A DNA stretch of 64,000 bases from Heliocidaris erythrogramma (GCA_025617745.1 CM046870.1:28849927-28913926); one strand, 5' to 3'. Shown: positions 10,772 to 22,625, counted from the first letter of the stretch. A program made the numbers and translations. The notes: generated from the letters alone by a model not told the origin.

Positions 10772-13009
10772 TCAAAACCCAGGCTTGGCCTTATGCGAAG
10801 CCGTCGCCTTACCACGAGAACCTCTCGAAAAACCCCTGCCACGACTCCCTCTCCCGCGAGAAGGAGCTGGCTGCGGCTCAGAAGGCGGGACCCGAGACAC
10901 ACGACTGCGTTGACCCGAAGCGGGACCAGCAGGCCTCCGCCGGACAGGGGCCCGCGTCGACTTAGAGCTAGTGTGAAACTGCTTAGTCATATCCGAGATC
11001 TGTTTTCGCGCATCGATCTCTCTCTGAAAAACCGTAGCGAATTTACCACCAAAAAGCGAAGGACCCCGAGACGGAACATCCCGGAGAAGTTGAGCAATGC
11101 CCGACTCTCTAACACCCAGTGCCGAGAGAGCCAAGGTCCTGCGACGGAACGTAACCGAAGCAGCTGCGGTGGAAAGCTGCGACCACTGCAGACAAAACAG
11201 AGTATGCAGCAAGTCGTCAATAACCAGCCTGTCACCATCAGTAACATTCAACTCGTCCGCCCTGGACCTAAGGTCGGAGAGAAACCCTTGAAAAGCCGCC
11301 AAACGCATACCTGACCTAACCTGGTTTTCAACATTAAACCAAAGCTTATCCTCCGCCTTGAACGTAGCGGAGGTAAGCGGATTAGTCGCCTGCAAGCGAC
11401 GACCAACTTCTAAAATCTCCGGAGAAAGAGTCTTAGCTTTGAAAAAGCTGTCTTGATCCTGAGAACCGAAGGCGAAAGCCTTACCCTTAACCGCAGTAGG
11501 GCGCTTAACAAACAGCGCAGCCTCAATGCAGTCATACTCCAGCTTGAAATCCTCCTCGAGAGCAATACCCTCGGAGAATTCCTGCTGCTTAAACCAACGC
11601 GAAGCCGAACCCTGCGCGCGGGCTGACTGAAATTCAGGGAGATATTTAGACAACAAAGCAATCGCTTCCATCCCACACAGGGCGAGCGATTGAGGCTCCG
11701 CCTGCCCAAGCGATTCAGAAACCGAAGCTTGAGAGGCCGCCTCCAAGTCTGGTTCCACCCGAGTGGAATGAGACAAAGGACCGCAAACAAAGGACTCAGC
11801 AGGCAGAGCCCCGCATGGTTCAACAAAAGTCTCCTCGCCCGGCGGCGCCCCAAGGGCCGCGGGAATAGGAGGCACATACGAACGCGACTCAGACAAAGAC
11901 GAATCAATCACAAAAGGCTGATTAGTCTCAAAGTCAGACCCCTGAATAGGGACAGAAGCCAGGGTTGAAGTAGCCGGTACAAAGGACCAACCCTGATCCT
12001 GAGCAAAAGCCCGCATCATGCTGAACATATCAGCTTGAGAGGAGCTAGCCGGGTTAGCCAGGCCAGACGGGCAAGAGGCCGGCAAAGCCTTGCCACTTTT
12101 TGCCTTCTTCTTGGCCTTTTTCTTGGCTGGCTCGACAAGAGTCGTAGCCGAAACCCTTTTCTTAGAGCGCTTAATCGGATTCGTTCGGATCTCCGAAGCC
12201 GCTTCGGAAACACGAACCGAACCCTCCGCGGAGGGACGTTCACCTCCCTCAAAGGGATTAGAGCGCTCAGGGTGTAACCCCAAAGATTCGCTCAAATCAC
12301 CCATATTGGCTAAGCAAGAAGATGCGGTAGCCATGGGTTGGGAGCTAAAAGCACCCAGTGCGGGGGCAGACCGAGATGACTCGGTATGTGCCCGATGACT
12401 ACTAAAGGCGTGTGAACCCACTATTGGACCGCTAGGAAGCGGCAATAGTTAGCTCGAGCATTCCCATTAGCTGGCAATGTAGACAGCCCGGGAAGTACTC
12501 GTTCCCCCATATGGCATCAGCACGGGGGCTAGGGTTTGAGAACCCAGACCAACATGGACTAAGCCCGTGGGTTGCCCTGCAGTAGTGGGGCGCGTCTCCC
12601 CTAACGGATTTAAGCGAGTGAACGCTACCGTACGGGAAACAACCGCCCCCCCCCCCCCTTCTGGTCTTGACGACCGGGGGATTGGATTCGAGATATCCAA
12701 ACCACTAGAATCTGACGCCACCCACCCCAAAGCCACGGGCTTCGGAGTTGACAATCCAGACTCAGTTAACGCCACCCGTCCCGAAGCCGCAAGCTCCGAG
12801 ACTGGCAAACTCTGCAAGGAAACACCACTAGGCAACTTACCCGTAGCCCTCCTCCCTCCCCCATGTACCGAAGTACTCGGGAGAGTTCTGGAGGGCCGAG
12901 TCGTCTTGCTAGACGACTCTTCGGAAGAAGCAGGTCTCCGTGACCTAACTGCTTCTTCTTCCGAATTCATACCACTGCAATAAAACAGACAATAAAGTAT
13001 ACTTTTCAA
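10772..13009 (-). pseudogene. DIRS gag-like ORF1, interrupted
   Basis: The main open part (12445-10772) is rich in Ser, Ala and Pro, has a Lys-rich nuclear-localisation-like patch (KRSKKRVSATTLVEPAKKKA) and ends in an Arg-Gly-rich tail (RGRGSRGRGFSRGSRG) likely to bind nucleic acid. An upstream frame in the same phase (13009-12467, probable start MNSEEEAV at about 12970) is separated from it by two in-frame TAA codons near 12467 and 12450. A poly-C run at about 12646-12658 also makes the true frame uncertain. Assignment rests on position and composition, because DIRS Gag proteins are poorly conserved. Confidence 0.7.
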
Positions 13010-13388
13010 AATAAGGAATACTTCAACTGAAAGCAGTAAATAAGACTAAAGTTTATTTGGGAGATACGCACAAAAAATTTTCACAGCCAAAACCATAAGA
13101 ACAAAACCGAACCCAAAGGCTCGGTGACAAACGGAAACACCCGCAAACACACAGAAATATCTACGTGGGGCTGACCGTGAAAGCGAAAAATAAATGCCAA
13201 GGAAAGGAATCAAAAATCCCTTGCAATCGGCAAGAGTGACTACTAAAACACAAAGTACTATAATCTAAGAGAATATAGGTACCTAAAAGTGCTTTAAAGA
13301 TGCGAAAAAGCGCGCCTAAAAGATACTAAAAGACCTGATTTCAGGAGCGCTGTGACTAGACGTCCTAACTCGTCGGGGGCGAGCAAGA

Positions 13389-13557
13389 AAGAGGAAGATG
13401 GCCGTAGCGTGTTGACGCGCGTGAGTGGCGAAGGGGACAATAGGATTACGGGGGGTGCGCACAATATTGTGACTCATGTGTGTTAAATTCTCGAAGGGGT
13501 CCCGTAGTCAAGACTACTGGCATAATAGGTAGGTATATATGATTTATTGCAGTAAAT
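13389..13557 (-). repeat. DIRS 5' inverted terminal repeat
   Basis: Read on the minus strand, it begins ATTTACTGCAATAAATCATA and continues TACCTACCTATTATGCCAG. It matches the 3' repeat in inverted orientation to about 13389. The different outermost tip and its complement in the ICR define this end. Confidence 0.9.
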
Positions 13558-13568
13558 CTCTATTTTTT

Positions 13569-13846
13569 ATAATAATAATAATAATACATTGCATTTATAA
13601 TGCGCTTAATACAAATGTTTCTAAGCGCCGAAGTATTATTACCCCGGCTGTAGCTAGGCTACCGAATTCGGTGCTCACAGCATTTCAAGGAATAAATTCC
13701 TACCGGGTACCCATTTACTACACCTGGGTAGAGAGTGGCAAATGTAGATTAATGTCTTGCCAAAGGACATTAGTGCCGCGGCGGGACTCGAACCGCAAAC
13801 CATGAGATCCACAGTCCGGTGACGTATCCACTAGACCACGACACCT
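13569..13846 (-). mobile_element. tRNA-derived SINE, copy 1
   Basis: On the minus strand the head has a box A-like TGGTCTAGTGG and a box B-like GGTTCGAGTCC, so it is a tRNA-related RNA polymerase III promoter. The body contains TTTGGCAAGACATTAATC, CCACTCTCTACCCAGG and GGTAGGAATTTATTCC. The 3' tail is (ATT)n. Related copies are at 20775-21064 and 29214-29394. The central domain resembles that of widespread animal MetaSINE-type families, but this match is from memory. It abuts the DIRS 5' end within about 12 bp. Confidence 0.85.
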
Positions 13847-13859
13847 CTTATACTCAACT

Positions 13860-15091
13860 ACACAAATGTAAATGTACGTAAACATGAGCTGATGAGAGAG
13901 CATGGAAGTTAAAAAGCATCAAAGGATCACTGTTCATATTTACAATATATCATTACTCTTTAATAAAATGTGCAAATGTATAGTAGTGCTGGTACTTTTT
14001 GTGCAAAATATAGCACTCCTAAATATTCAATATTATTATTACTATTAATTATTATTATTATCATAGGAACAATATTCTAAATTTGTTATCCTGTAGAATC
14101 TTGTGGGATTATTGTGATGTATGTACATGTACGTAGTTGGTTTAGATCAGTCAGTATGCTTATTACCCAATCCTACTCTGTCTGTGAGACCATAGTAAAT
14201 AGTAATTGGGTAACACATTCCATCCTTGATGATAAAACACATTAACCATTCTGATTCGCCACCTGAGGTCGACAAGACATGAATATTTTATTTGTATGCT
14301 ATTAAATTCATCATGCACTTATTGAAGAAAGAGCGTCTTGCATCTAAATTGTCAATAACATACATGTATGTACAACGTACATGTATACGCAAGACCAGTA
14401 CAATTCCAGCAATAAAACATTACCCCCCCTTTCTCACATAAACTGTACACTAACGAAGTAGGAAAAAAATGCACCACAGCAACTTATTGAAAACCAATAA
14501 TGCTGTCCAACATACACATGTACACATACTGCCAATATTTTTCCAGCTGTCGCTGATAATGACTAAACAGCACTTAAAAATAAATAGATGTACCACTAAT
14601 AAGTCAATTAGGACAGATTTTCAATTTCACTAAAGTGCCTTTTGTATTGCTGCAAAGCTGCATACAAATAAATGCATAATGTACGTGCTATACAGGCAAA
14701 CATCCACAAATGGATGTGCTAACTAGTAGTACTAATAAGTCCATTAAGACAGATTTTCATTTCCAATACTGTATGCCCTTTGTAAATTGCACATACAGTA
14801 CCTGTACATGTATATGTGCAGTACATGCTATTGTGGACAAATTGCATTACACATAACTTTATGCTGAGGAAGATGTTTGCAGAAAGGATGAGCAATTCTG
14901 ATTAAATGCAGCCATAAAAAGGCTGTCAAGCAAACAAGGATGCAAGGATTTATCTGTACAGATCTTCTATAAAAACAATGTTTCATTTAGGTGCATCTCC
15001 ATCAGCCTGAGTTGGGTTCAAACTCGAGATTCTAGCCCAATCATAACGATCATCGCTACTCCAGTAACAGATTTCAAGTTTGAAAAACCCC
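13860..15091. other. No gene seen
   Basis: This is AT-rich sequence with scattered TACATGTA motifs and two similar short segments near 14585-14700 and 14727-14830 (ACTAATAAGTC plus AGACAGATTTTCA), probably a diverged local duplication. I see no convincing exon. Confidence 0.5.
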
Positions 15092-15465
15092 CGTCTCCAT
15101 CAGGCCAAGTGGGGCAATTCTCACTCAAGCTACGGAGCATGCAAACTTCAATCACCATGATTCTAAAACATGGTTTACATGTATCATGAAAAATTTAACC
15201 TGAATCAAAACACAGGTGAGTTTTCACCTGCGAATTAGCGGACTAATACGCCAAATACAATGTCGCTATTTTAATACAAAAAAAAAAGTTGCTTGGGTTT
15301 GTAAGCATGTGCTTAAACCCATGAAATAACCCACTATTTCCATCTTTATTACAAATAAACTTGATAAACTAGTTCTGCTCGGGTTATTTTTTCGGAGTCA
15401 TCCCAGATGAGAGGTGGATCAGAATTAACGGGTTATTTTGAAAACTCGGCCTGATGGAGATGGGT
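15092..15465. mobile_element. Fold-back MITE, CTCCATCAGGCC termini
   Basis: The left end CCGTCTCCATCAGGCC is matched by the inverted right end GGCCTGATGGAGATGGG. A further left-end-like sequence (CATCTCCATCAGCCTGAG) lies about 95 bp upstream at 14995, so one element may be nested in or next to a fragment of another. No coding capacity is seen. Confidence 0.65.
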
Positions 15466-15695
15466 CCAATGTACACATTTGCAGCTCTGTAATGATGAAA
15501 GTAGTGAATAATACTGAATCTGTGTTTCTCGTCCTAGATTTTTCCAACGTGAGGAGGAGTAGGTACTATTTATTTTATATTTTTCCTGCAAATAAAAATC
15601 CTACAGAGCAATGTCAAAAAAAAATATTCTTGATAAAATTTACTACATGGGACTCAAAAGTCAAACAAAATAAAATTCCACTGAAGGCTTAGAGT

Positions 15696-15835
15696 GCGTT
15701 TATGCTCACCTTTTTCAGGCCAGAATGAGGCTTTTGTTACGCTTTTGGTTCAAAACACGATTGCGTCTTTCTCAATTTTGTATAATCTCCGATCGTAAAT
15801 GCACCTTTTTGTGCGTTCATCTCATCATAACTACC
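15696..15835. repeat. Fragment of the GTGCGTTTATGCT MITE family
   Basis: This segment (GTGCGTTTATGCTCACC, CAGGCCAGAATGAG, TTCAAAACACGATTGCGTC) matches the left half of the complete element at 39364-39743. The right half is missing, so it looks truncated. Confidence 0.65.
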
Positions 15836-15840
15836 ATTAC

Positions 15841-16163
15841 ACTGGCATAGTGAACATTTACCAGTAATTCTACATAACTGTACCCAAAAAAACTGTAAAT
15901 CAATGAACCAGTATAACTGTAAAACAGCCCACCCATCCTTGCCCTTTCCAACATGATATTTTAAGACTGGACCTTTTTTTTTTCATCTTCTTCATTTTAT
16001 TAAAACTACCAGATCGGCATAGTGAACATTTACATGTACCAGTAATTTTACACAACTGTACAAAAGAAAAAATGCAAATGAATGTACCAGTATACCTGTA
16101 AAACAGCCCACCCATCCTTGCCCTTTCCAACGTACATTGTAGTCATGAGATTTTTCAAGACTG
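15841..16163. repeat. Two-copy direct repeat of about 170 bp
   Basis: GGCATAGTGAACATTTAC..CCAGTAATT and CAGCCCACCCATCCTTGCCC each occur twice (near 15845 and 15925, then near 16017 and 16105), spaced about 175 bp. This is a diverged tandem duplication without visible coding content. Confidence 0.75.
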
Positions 16164-16331
16164 AATATATGCTTGTTGCTTTTTTCGTATGAATTCAACA
16201 CCGATTGACAGTGTGCAGTGATATCCTTTGTTGTTTTTCAAGTGTCCAACTTCAGTATGAAACTATCACTGATTATATTCACCAGAGGCAGGTGCAATTA
16301 ACTTCCAAACCTGAGGAGTGGGTGTACAAAT

Positions 16332-16469
16332 GGGGAGCGTTTCATCAAGCGTTTTGTCAGTGATTTTTACAGACAACTGTTATAAGCTACTGAAATCCTT
16401 GCATCTGATTGGCTGAGAGCAAATTTGTCGGTGAAAATCACTGACAAAACACTTGATGAAACGCTCCCC
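16332..16469. mobile_element. Fold-back MITE with CCAAT core, copy 3 (core inverted)
   Basis: The termini are GGGGAGCGTTTCATCAAGCG and ACTTGATGAAACGCTCCCC. The inner stem is GTTTTGTCAGTGATTTTTAC. The central core (CTGATTGGCTGAGAGC, AAGCTACTGAAATCC) is in the opposite orientation to copies 1 and 2. Confidence 0.85.
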
Positions 16470-18410
16470 TGGACACATGATATGCATCCATTTTACTGTT
16501 TGGTGCCAAGTGAGATTTTTTTTTTCTTCTATTGAGTACATGTAATGGGTGTCCACAGGAATATGCCTAAAAATATACAATAGTCACATGAATGTAAATT
16601 ATTTTGATGGCACATCAATCCCAGAGTACAACATGTACATAAACTTGAAATTTACTCTTTTTAAAAATTTTTTTAACTTCATGTAATTGATTTTACCAAT
16701 CATATATTGCAAACAGGGGCTGTTGGTTTATTCATTTCACTCAGTAAAGTGCAGCAGTCACACTGCACGAAAATTGTACCCTTGAATTCCTGAAGTTTTT
16801 GCTAGTGTGAATGTGAATTTCCAGAAAACATTCTACCAAATCTTACCATAAATATATTCACATTTAAAAATTGAAAGAAATATAATGAAAAACTCCATAG
16901 TGAACATATGCCACAGGTATGTTTGTAGGGAAATATGAAAGAATTCTTGAAACTATCTTGAGGAACATCTAAAAACAGATTTCCTGGAATACATGTATAA
17001 ATTTGTATTCATATCACAGACCTATTGAACCAAGGACTGCTATAGATACTGTACATGTATGCAGGTGCCATTGTCATGAAACCCAGTGCAAAATTTGGCA
17101 ACTTTGTGACCTATCTTGCAAGCTCCTCTTCCATATTCATAAATTTTGATTTTCTTTGTTTTTGATGAAGGAATAGGTATCATACAGGTTTCATGTAAAA
17201 TCATAAGTGAAATAATTACATATATATCGAGGGTGCATGTACATGTATGATAAAATATTTTCTTTATTAAAGAGAAAATGGAAATTTTTTTTTTTTTTTC
17301 AGTGCAAATGGGATAGGAGGTTGCCAATTTGTATTTGATTGATGACAACCTCAAAAATTCATAACTTTTTAAAATATTTCTTATTGGAGTTTGCTCAAAC
17401 TTTCATTGATCTGTTTAATTTTTCTGCTTCTTTTAATACCAAGTTGATACACTGTATCAGGGTGGACTTCCCCTATAAGTTTGTCTGTGTTAAGCACATG
17501 TATGTACAATGTATGATGAAAGCATTAGTCTCTTACTCTCTTTTACATGTATATGCAGTACTTGGTAATCTGCTTACCAGTGCCATGAGTTTAGAAGTTT
17601 AGAAGACTATATGGCTACTGTACAAAGCTAACAGACCAAATATGAAATAAATGTGCTGTTTTCTTTAATATTCACCAGGACAAACCAGTACATATAGGTT
17701 CCATGTGGGACCCTGTCTTATTAAGAGTTTTGATAAATCAGGATTGATCACAAGTCCTCAGACTAACAATCGCAAATTTACAAACTCCCATCCCTTGATT
17801 ACACAGTTGCGATTGAATCAAGTTGAGATCAATCCCTATCAAACACAACTCTTTGTAAGAATTATTCAAAATATCAGATAAAAATACTGCTTCTGTAAAA
17901 CAAACTGCAAAAAGTATTAATACCCAAACTGCACTCTATGGTAAAAACAACTTGTGGATAGAGTACATATACATGTACACGAGGTCAACACACTCACATC
18001 AAATATGATGTGAGTGTGCATGTATGAAAGTTGACTCCAATTTTATTTAATTTCTGTGCAGGCCTTGATATAAAAATAATTTTTTCCCCTTATATAAAAT
18101 AAACTTTAACCTATGACTGTTCCAATGTTTCATGCAGTTTTGGGGGATGATTTTAAAATTATACAAATTAATTATAATTTTTTAATTTTATTCTTACAGT
18201 GATTGGGCACCTTTGAATGTTCCCTTTCATACAGTAATTCAACAAGAAGGGCTCTTTTGATAAATTCTTCAAAAACTTGTGATTATACAAATAATATGGA
18301 ACTTTCTTACAACTTACAATCCTCACAGTACATTAATTTGTAAAATCAGCTTATCTAATACATTGAATGTAATGAATTAAGGTGATGGCCTAATTGGGCT
18401 GCTAAAGCCT
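16470..18410. other. No gene seen
   Basis: This AT-rich stretch has a poly-T tract near 17286-17299 and several TACATGTA motifs. Open frames at 17040-17354 and 17339-17602 are low-complexity and lack recognisable features. Confidence 0.5.
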
Positions 18411-18790
18411 GCGTCACATATCCAACGGTCTCCGGCCGAAATTGTGTGCTCAAAGAACGCCCAAGTTTCTTCAAGTCGGGCGGGATTCGGGAGGGGGTCG
18501 TTTGAATATCGGAGAGAGCCCATGCGGTGGCCGCGCAGCTCTGCCAACCTCCGTCCAAATTTCACAGCAAAAAAAAAGGTCTAAAATCGTCGGATTGCAG
18601 CCTAAATATTGATCAAATGTTTGCCGATGCCCCAGCGATCTACGGGGGACCGATTTACGAGCTCTGCAACCTCAAAATTTCTCATGGGAAAATCGTTGAA
18701 TTGGGAGCAGACCACATTCCTGGCAAAAATGCCCTTTTGAGCTTGCAGAGAAATCGGGCAGGCTCAGTTTTGGATATGTCCCAGTGACGC
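18411..18790. mobile_element. Probable MITE with GCGTCAC termini
   Basis: The left end GCGTCACATATCCAA is matched by the right end TTGGATATGTCCCAGTGACGC with a small interruption. The interior is GC-rich compared with its flanks, a usual sign of inserted sequence. The right end lies 57 bp from the exon at 18847. Confidence 0.6.
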
Positions 18791-18846
18791 TTTTGAGAAG
18801 CCCCCTCTACAGCCCAATGACGCCATCAATTTCTGACACAACTTAC

Positions 18847-18920
18847 TGACTGAATTCAAGAAATCCAAGGCTGGTTTATTGGCTTCTGCTACTGGTAAAT
18901 CTGCTGCATTCTCCGCATCT
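18847..18920 (-). CDS. Internal exon, CATIP-like protein (tentative, upstream exon)
   Basis: On the minus strand it has an acceptor (CTTTACAG) and a strong donor (GTAAGT). The 74-nt exon is open in one frame, giving DAENAADLPVAEANKPALDF followed by LNSV. It ends with one nucleotide of a split codon, which matches the phase of the exon at 6782-6967. The joined product reads ...LDFLNSVT-TADLQDVLF..., consistent with a CATIP-like N-terminus. The intron would be about 11.9 kb and contain the DIRS element. The splice signals are good; gene identity and linkage are inference. Confidence 0.5.
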
Positions 18921-20774
18921 CTGTAAAGGCAAAACATAAAAGACAAATGAAGATGAAGGATACAGTTCATTCTAGCAAACTATTAAAAGAATGAAGAAGT
19001 GTCATGTACATGTATATGTACAGTAGGCCTATGGACAGGGCTAGAAATCATATCCATGAATTTCGTCTTTCAATTTAGTATGTCAATTATCTAGATGCAT
19101 ATTATTATTAATACCAGAGTGCATGAGTCTAATACAGTACAGCAAATACTTACTGTACATATATTTCTACACTCTCAAAATATTGTAGAGTGAGAATGAA
19201 ACAATAATAATATGTATTTTTAAGAAAATGATTTTTTGCTCAATAAAATAGCATAAATATAAAAAAGAAAATATTTCAATCACAAACATTATAATGGGGA
19301 GACCTAAAGCTACACACTTTGTTTCCAGTCCCTAAGAAGTGATTTTAAACAGCAGTTTATGTGAATCTCTTTAATATATCTCGGTTCTAGACTCTACATA
19401 TTCTGAAGTTAAATTACAAAGGATGAATGTCAATACCATTATTCTTTAGTCAATGTCGATGCCCCTGTAAAATTTTGTTCGTCAAAATTAAGGGGTCCTA
19501 AAGCTACAAAGACATAATAAATGAATGTAAATCTTGATTTTGAAGCCGACTGATGTGAATTTCACCCCGATTTTCAAACAGATCTAGATCTACAATGTAT
19601 CTAAAAAATAAAGGGATATTACTCCTTTTTGACAAACGTAGATGGTAGTCTCGTGACTGAGCGAGAAGACTGAGGAGATGAGAGAAGTTGGCTCATAGTA
19701 AAGGTGGTTTTCAGGAGGTTCTTTAGACTCTAAAATGGCTGCTCTATTACAGAGCAACATTAAAAAACCAGGCTCTATGAAGAGCAGCGTCAGCTTTTTT
19801 TTTTTACTCTTCAGAGAGCCTTCCAGGCTAAACTCGGCCTCACTTTTCCAGTAGTGCTGAGTTAGCCCAACCCCATGTACATGTATCATGCCACTGAAAC
19901 TTAACCGCGGACGGCGAGGTCACAAAAAAATTGGCCTAAAAAAACTAAAACTCTGTTATTAGTACTTTTAATAAAATTCTAAATGAATATTTAGCTTAGT
20001 TTTTTATTCTAACAAATTCAAAGACAAAGTCAAAGTTTTTAGTTCAGTTTATTAACTCAATCACCCACCTGGGGTATGCGAGTACAAACAAACAATAAAG
20101 ATTACACTTTTGGTGTAAGCTGGCAAGAGATACAAACAAAGAAAAAATGTATACATGTACATGTATGTATGCCTAACAAAATAAGATAAGAATAACAATA
20201 TATATGAAGTGATGAAACATGAAAAGGTAATTATACATGTATACATGAGATGGAGCTGAACATTACTACATTGTACATTGTACCTTGCTAAACAGATCAA
20301 ATTATACATCAGGCACTGTGCCTGCTTATAAAAGGTTGGTTAATTCTCATGACATTTTTAGTCAGTAGAAAACAGTATAAACATCTATCTACATGTGTCC
20401 AAAAATATTTAAGAACACCAGCGTATAAGTACCTAGCTTATACTATTTATTTAAAAAATCAACAATTTTCTTACAAAGACCTTTAATCTTTCCAAGCCAT
20501 GGCATAGTGTGAATACCACTGTGATGCAGTGAAAAATGAAAAGAATACAAAATACTAGCCAATTTACCCTGTTTCCCATGAACTAACCTATACCAAAACA
20601 ATTAGCATACGACTCGCGACAAAAAAACTCTAGTTTATATTTTCCCAAATTCACCATAAACCATGCAATTAGGGGTCCCCCTATGAACACCAAGGAGACC
20701 TTTACAATATTTCAAATAAAAGGTTTCAATCTGGGTTATCTTCTCAAATCCCCATAGGCCTACCTCACATCCAT
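18921..20774. other. No gene seen
   Basis: This is AT-rich sequence with (AT/TTA) patches. No convincing coding exon is visible. If the CATIP-like gene is real, a further upstream exon could lie here or at the candidate exon near 21342. Confidence 0.45.
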
Positions 20775-21064
20775 AATAATAATATTCCGTTCTTGTATAG
20801 CGCATGACACGTTATGATACATACGTCTCTAAGCGCTTCCAAAGGGTTTGGATATTATTACCCTGGCTTTAGCTCCGGCAGCCGTAATCAGCGCTAGTGC
20901 ATTTCAAGGAATAAATCCTGCCAGGTACCCATTTACTACACCTGGGTGGAGAGTGGCAAATGTGGATTAATGTCTTGCCAAAAGACACTAGTGCCGGGCT
21001 GAGATTCGAACACTCAACCCTTGGATTGAGAGTCAAGTGAATGAACCACTATACCATGACACCT
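20775..21064 (-). mobile_element. tRNA-derived SINE, copy 2
   Basis: It shares with copy 1 the blocks CATTTCAAGGAATAAATCC, GTACCCATTTACTACACC and GAGAGTGGCAAATGTGGAT. At the head, the minus strand reads GGTGTCATGGTATAGTGGTT (box A-like) and GAGTGTTCGAATCTCAG (box B-like). The tail is (ATT)n near 20775. Confidence 0.85.
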
Positions 21065-21341
21065 CCACATATACATGTACATGATATAGGCAATATCAGT
21101 TGATCAAATAATTGAAGTTGTAAATCAAGCGGGAGACATAAGGACTCTAATTTCATCTTCATAGCATAGAAAGCCCTTGACGCTTGATAGTGAATCTCAT
21201 TATTTCTTGGCCTCAGATTAGTCTACCATGAAATCTAACTTTCAATTTACTTTGTTAGAAAAAGGAAAATGAAGTGTGTCGAAGACGAGCTAGATAGTTA
21301 CAGTAATTCTCTTGAAATTTAAGTACAAATTTCTATCTTAC

Positions 21342-21405
21342 CTGTTGAAATTAAGCGATGCGACTAGCCATACTAATGGGCGAGGTCGACGTTGGTTATT
21401 TGTAC
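21342..21405 (-). other. Candidate first exon of the CATIP-like gene (5' boundary unknown)
   Basis: On the minus strand a clean donor (TTCAACAG before GTAAGA, at 21341-21336) follows GC-richer sequence with an ATG (ATGGCTAGTCGCATC) that meets a stop within a few codons. This looks like a 5' UTR exon of the gene whose exons lie at 18847 and 6782. The 5' end given is arbitrary. Support is one splice site plus position. Confidence 0.3.
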
Positions 21406-21407
21406 CT

Positions 21408-21436
21408 GGAGCTCCAACGCACAGCGTTGGAGCTCC
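21408..21436. other. Perfect 13-bp inverted repeat with 3-nt loop
   Basis: GGAGCTCCAACGC and GCGTTGGAGCTCC are perfectly complementary, separated by ACA. It lies just upstream of the candidate first exon. The function is unknown; RNA from either strand would form a tight hairpin. Confidence 0.75.
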
Positions 21437-22548
21437 CTGGAGTTAATAGATTAGACTATATCGTGTTGGTCGCTAGATGGCGATGCCATTCTATCCAAAG
21501 GTACGCGACGGAATAAAGCAATTTTGGGTGGCTGTCGCAAAAGGAACTCTTCCCGTACATTTATATTCTAGTGTTAATTCTCCTTTAACAAAAACTGAAT
21601 TCCAATGCCAATGGCAATGTTCAGCAACAATTTCAATAAACATGAAGATAAATTATTCAAATGACTGAATTGAACACTGCAATGTGAGCTGAGCTGAGCT
21701 GAGACACCCAAAGTGTCTGAAACATATATCTATGAATTTTAATTAAGATCTAAAAAATAGCATTTTGGGACAATGCACTCTTGAATATGTTAAAAAGTTA
21801 ATGAGGCCTGCACTGCCATGACTGCAGTGCAGAGATGGGATCTGATTGCGTCTACGGTACACCGACTTACCCACTCGCCTCATCCTCGGGGGCTTGCTCA
21901 AGTTGTTGCAGGCCCGACGGCCCGTCAAGAGCACCAAGTACGTCCATCATGTAAATAAATTCCTCTTTCTCTCTTTTAGATTTGGGGATTTTAAAGTCAA
22001 TATTCAAATTTGCTTGTCACTCTGCTATGGATGAGACCTTAGTATTAAGCGATGTCCTTTCAAGAATCGTTTAAAATGATTTTTCCAGCTGAAAATCACA
22101 TCACTCATCAGCTCGCTCACTAGGCTAGAAAAGGCGATATTAGCGGTTAATTCTACGATATTAAGTACGAACTAACAGAGTTATCGTTTCTTGTAGTACA
22201 TGGATTGAATGTACTCGCGATGGACGATTGCGAATGCATTCGATATTTTACATTACCAATGGGATCACTATGGCATCCGTATGATGGCTAAAATCAATTT
22301 CATAGGGTAAAATGCTAAAATACATTGCTTGTATTTTTGTCAATTTAAGCATTTAAAAATAAAACAACCGTAATGAATTATAAATCTAAAAACTATAATT
22401 ACAAAAAATGTATATTTAATTTGTCGCAATGTATGAAAAATGAATCATACGCAGTTAGTCTAGAGTCCAATAACCCTTTTGAATTTTGGAATAGTCCATT
22501 ACTTCTAGGTACGTTTGATAAAGCATTAATTTTCCGTCACGACTGTGC
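21437..22548. other. No gene seen
   Basis: This is moderately AT-rich sequence with a short (GAGCT)n-like patch near 21687-21702. I see no supported coding exon. Confidence 0.45.
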
Positions 22549-22622
22549 GGCGCTGTGGCTTAGCTGGTTAAAGCGCCTGTCTAGTAAACAGGAGATCCCC
22601 GGTTCAAATCCGGGCAGTGCCT
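22549..22622 (+). tRNA. tRNA-Thr (anticodon AGU)
   Basis: The 74-nt gene folds as a complete cloverleaf. The acceptor GGCGCTG pairs with CAGTGCC, including one G-U pair. The anticodon stem CCTGT/ACAGG closes the loop CTAGTAA, giving anticodon AGT at 22583-22585. The T arm is CCCCGGTTCAAATCCGGG. Box A (TGGCTTAGCTGG) and box B (GGTTCAAATCC) are intact, and a TTTT terminator begins at 22622. There is no intron. The intact folding argues for a functional gene rather than a SINE head. Confidence 0.97.
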
Positions 22623-22625
22623 TTT

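Larger units (their letters stand above)
7472..13557 (-). mobile_element. DIRS-type tyrosine-recombinase retrotransposon, structurally complete, coding decayed
   Basis: On the minus strand the order is 5' inverted terminal repeat, gag-like ORF, reverse transcriptase/RNase H, tyrosine recombinase, internal complementary region, 3' inverted terminal repeat. This is the canonical DIRS layout. The two inverted repeats match without visible differences over about 151 bp (7516-7666 against 13389-13539). Their outer tips differ from each other and are both found joined, in complementary form, in the internal complementary region at 7729-7828. The tips overlap there by three bases (ATT/AAT). No target-site duplication is seen, as expected for recombinase-mediated insertion. 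The coding regions carry several frameshifts and in-frame stops, so this copy is not autonomous. Confidence 0.93.

Noticed and set aside
10793-12398. Several plus-strand basic open frames across the DIRS gag region
   Set aside because: They are antisense shadows of a GC-rich coding region; composition follows the minus-strand frame.
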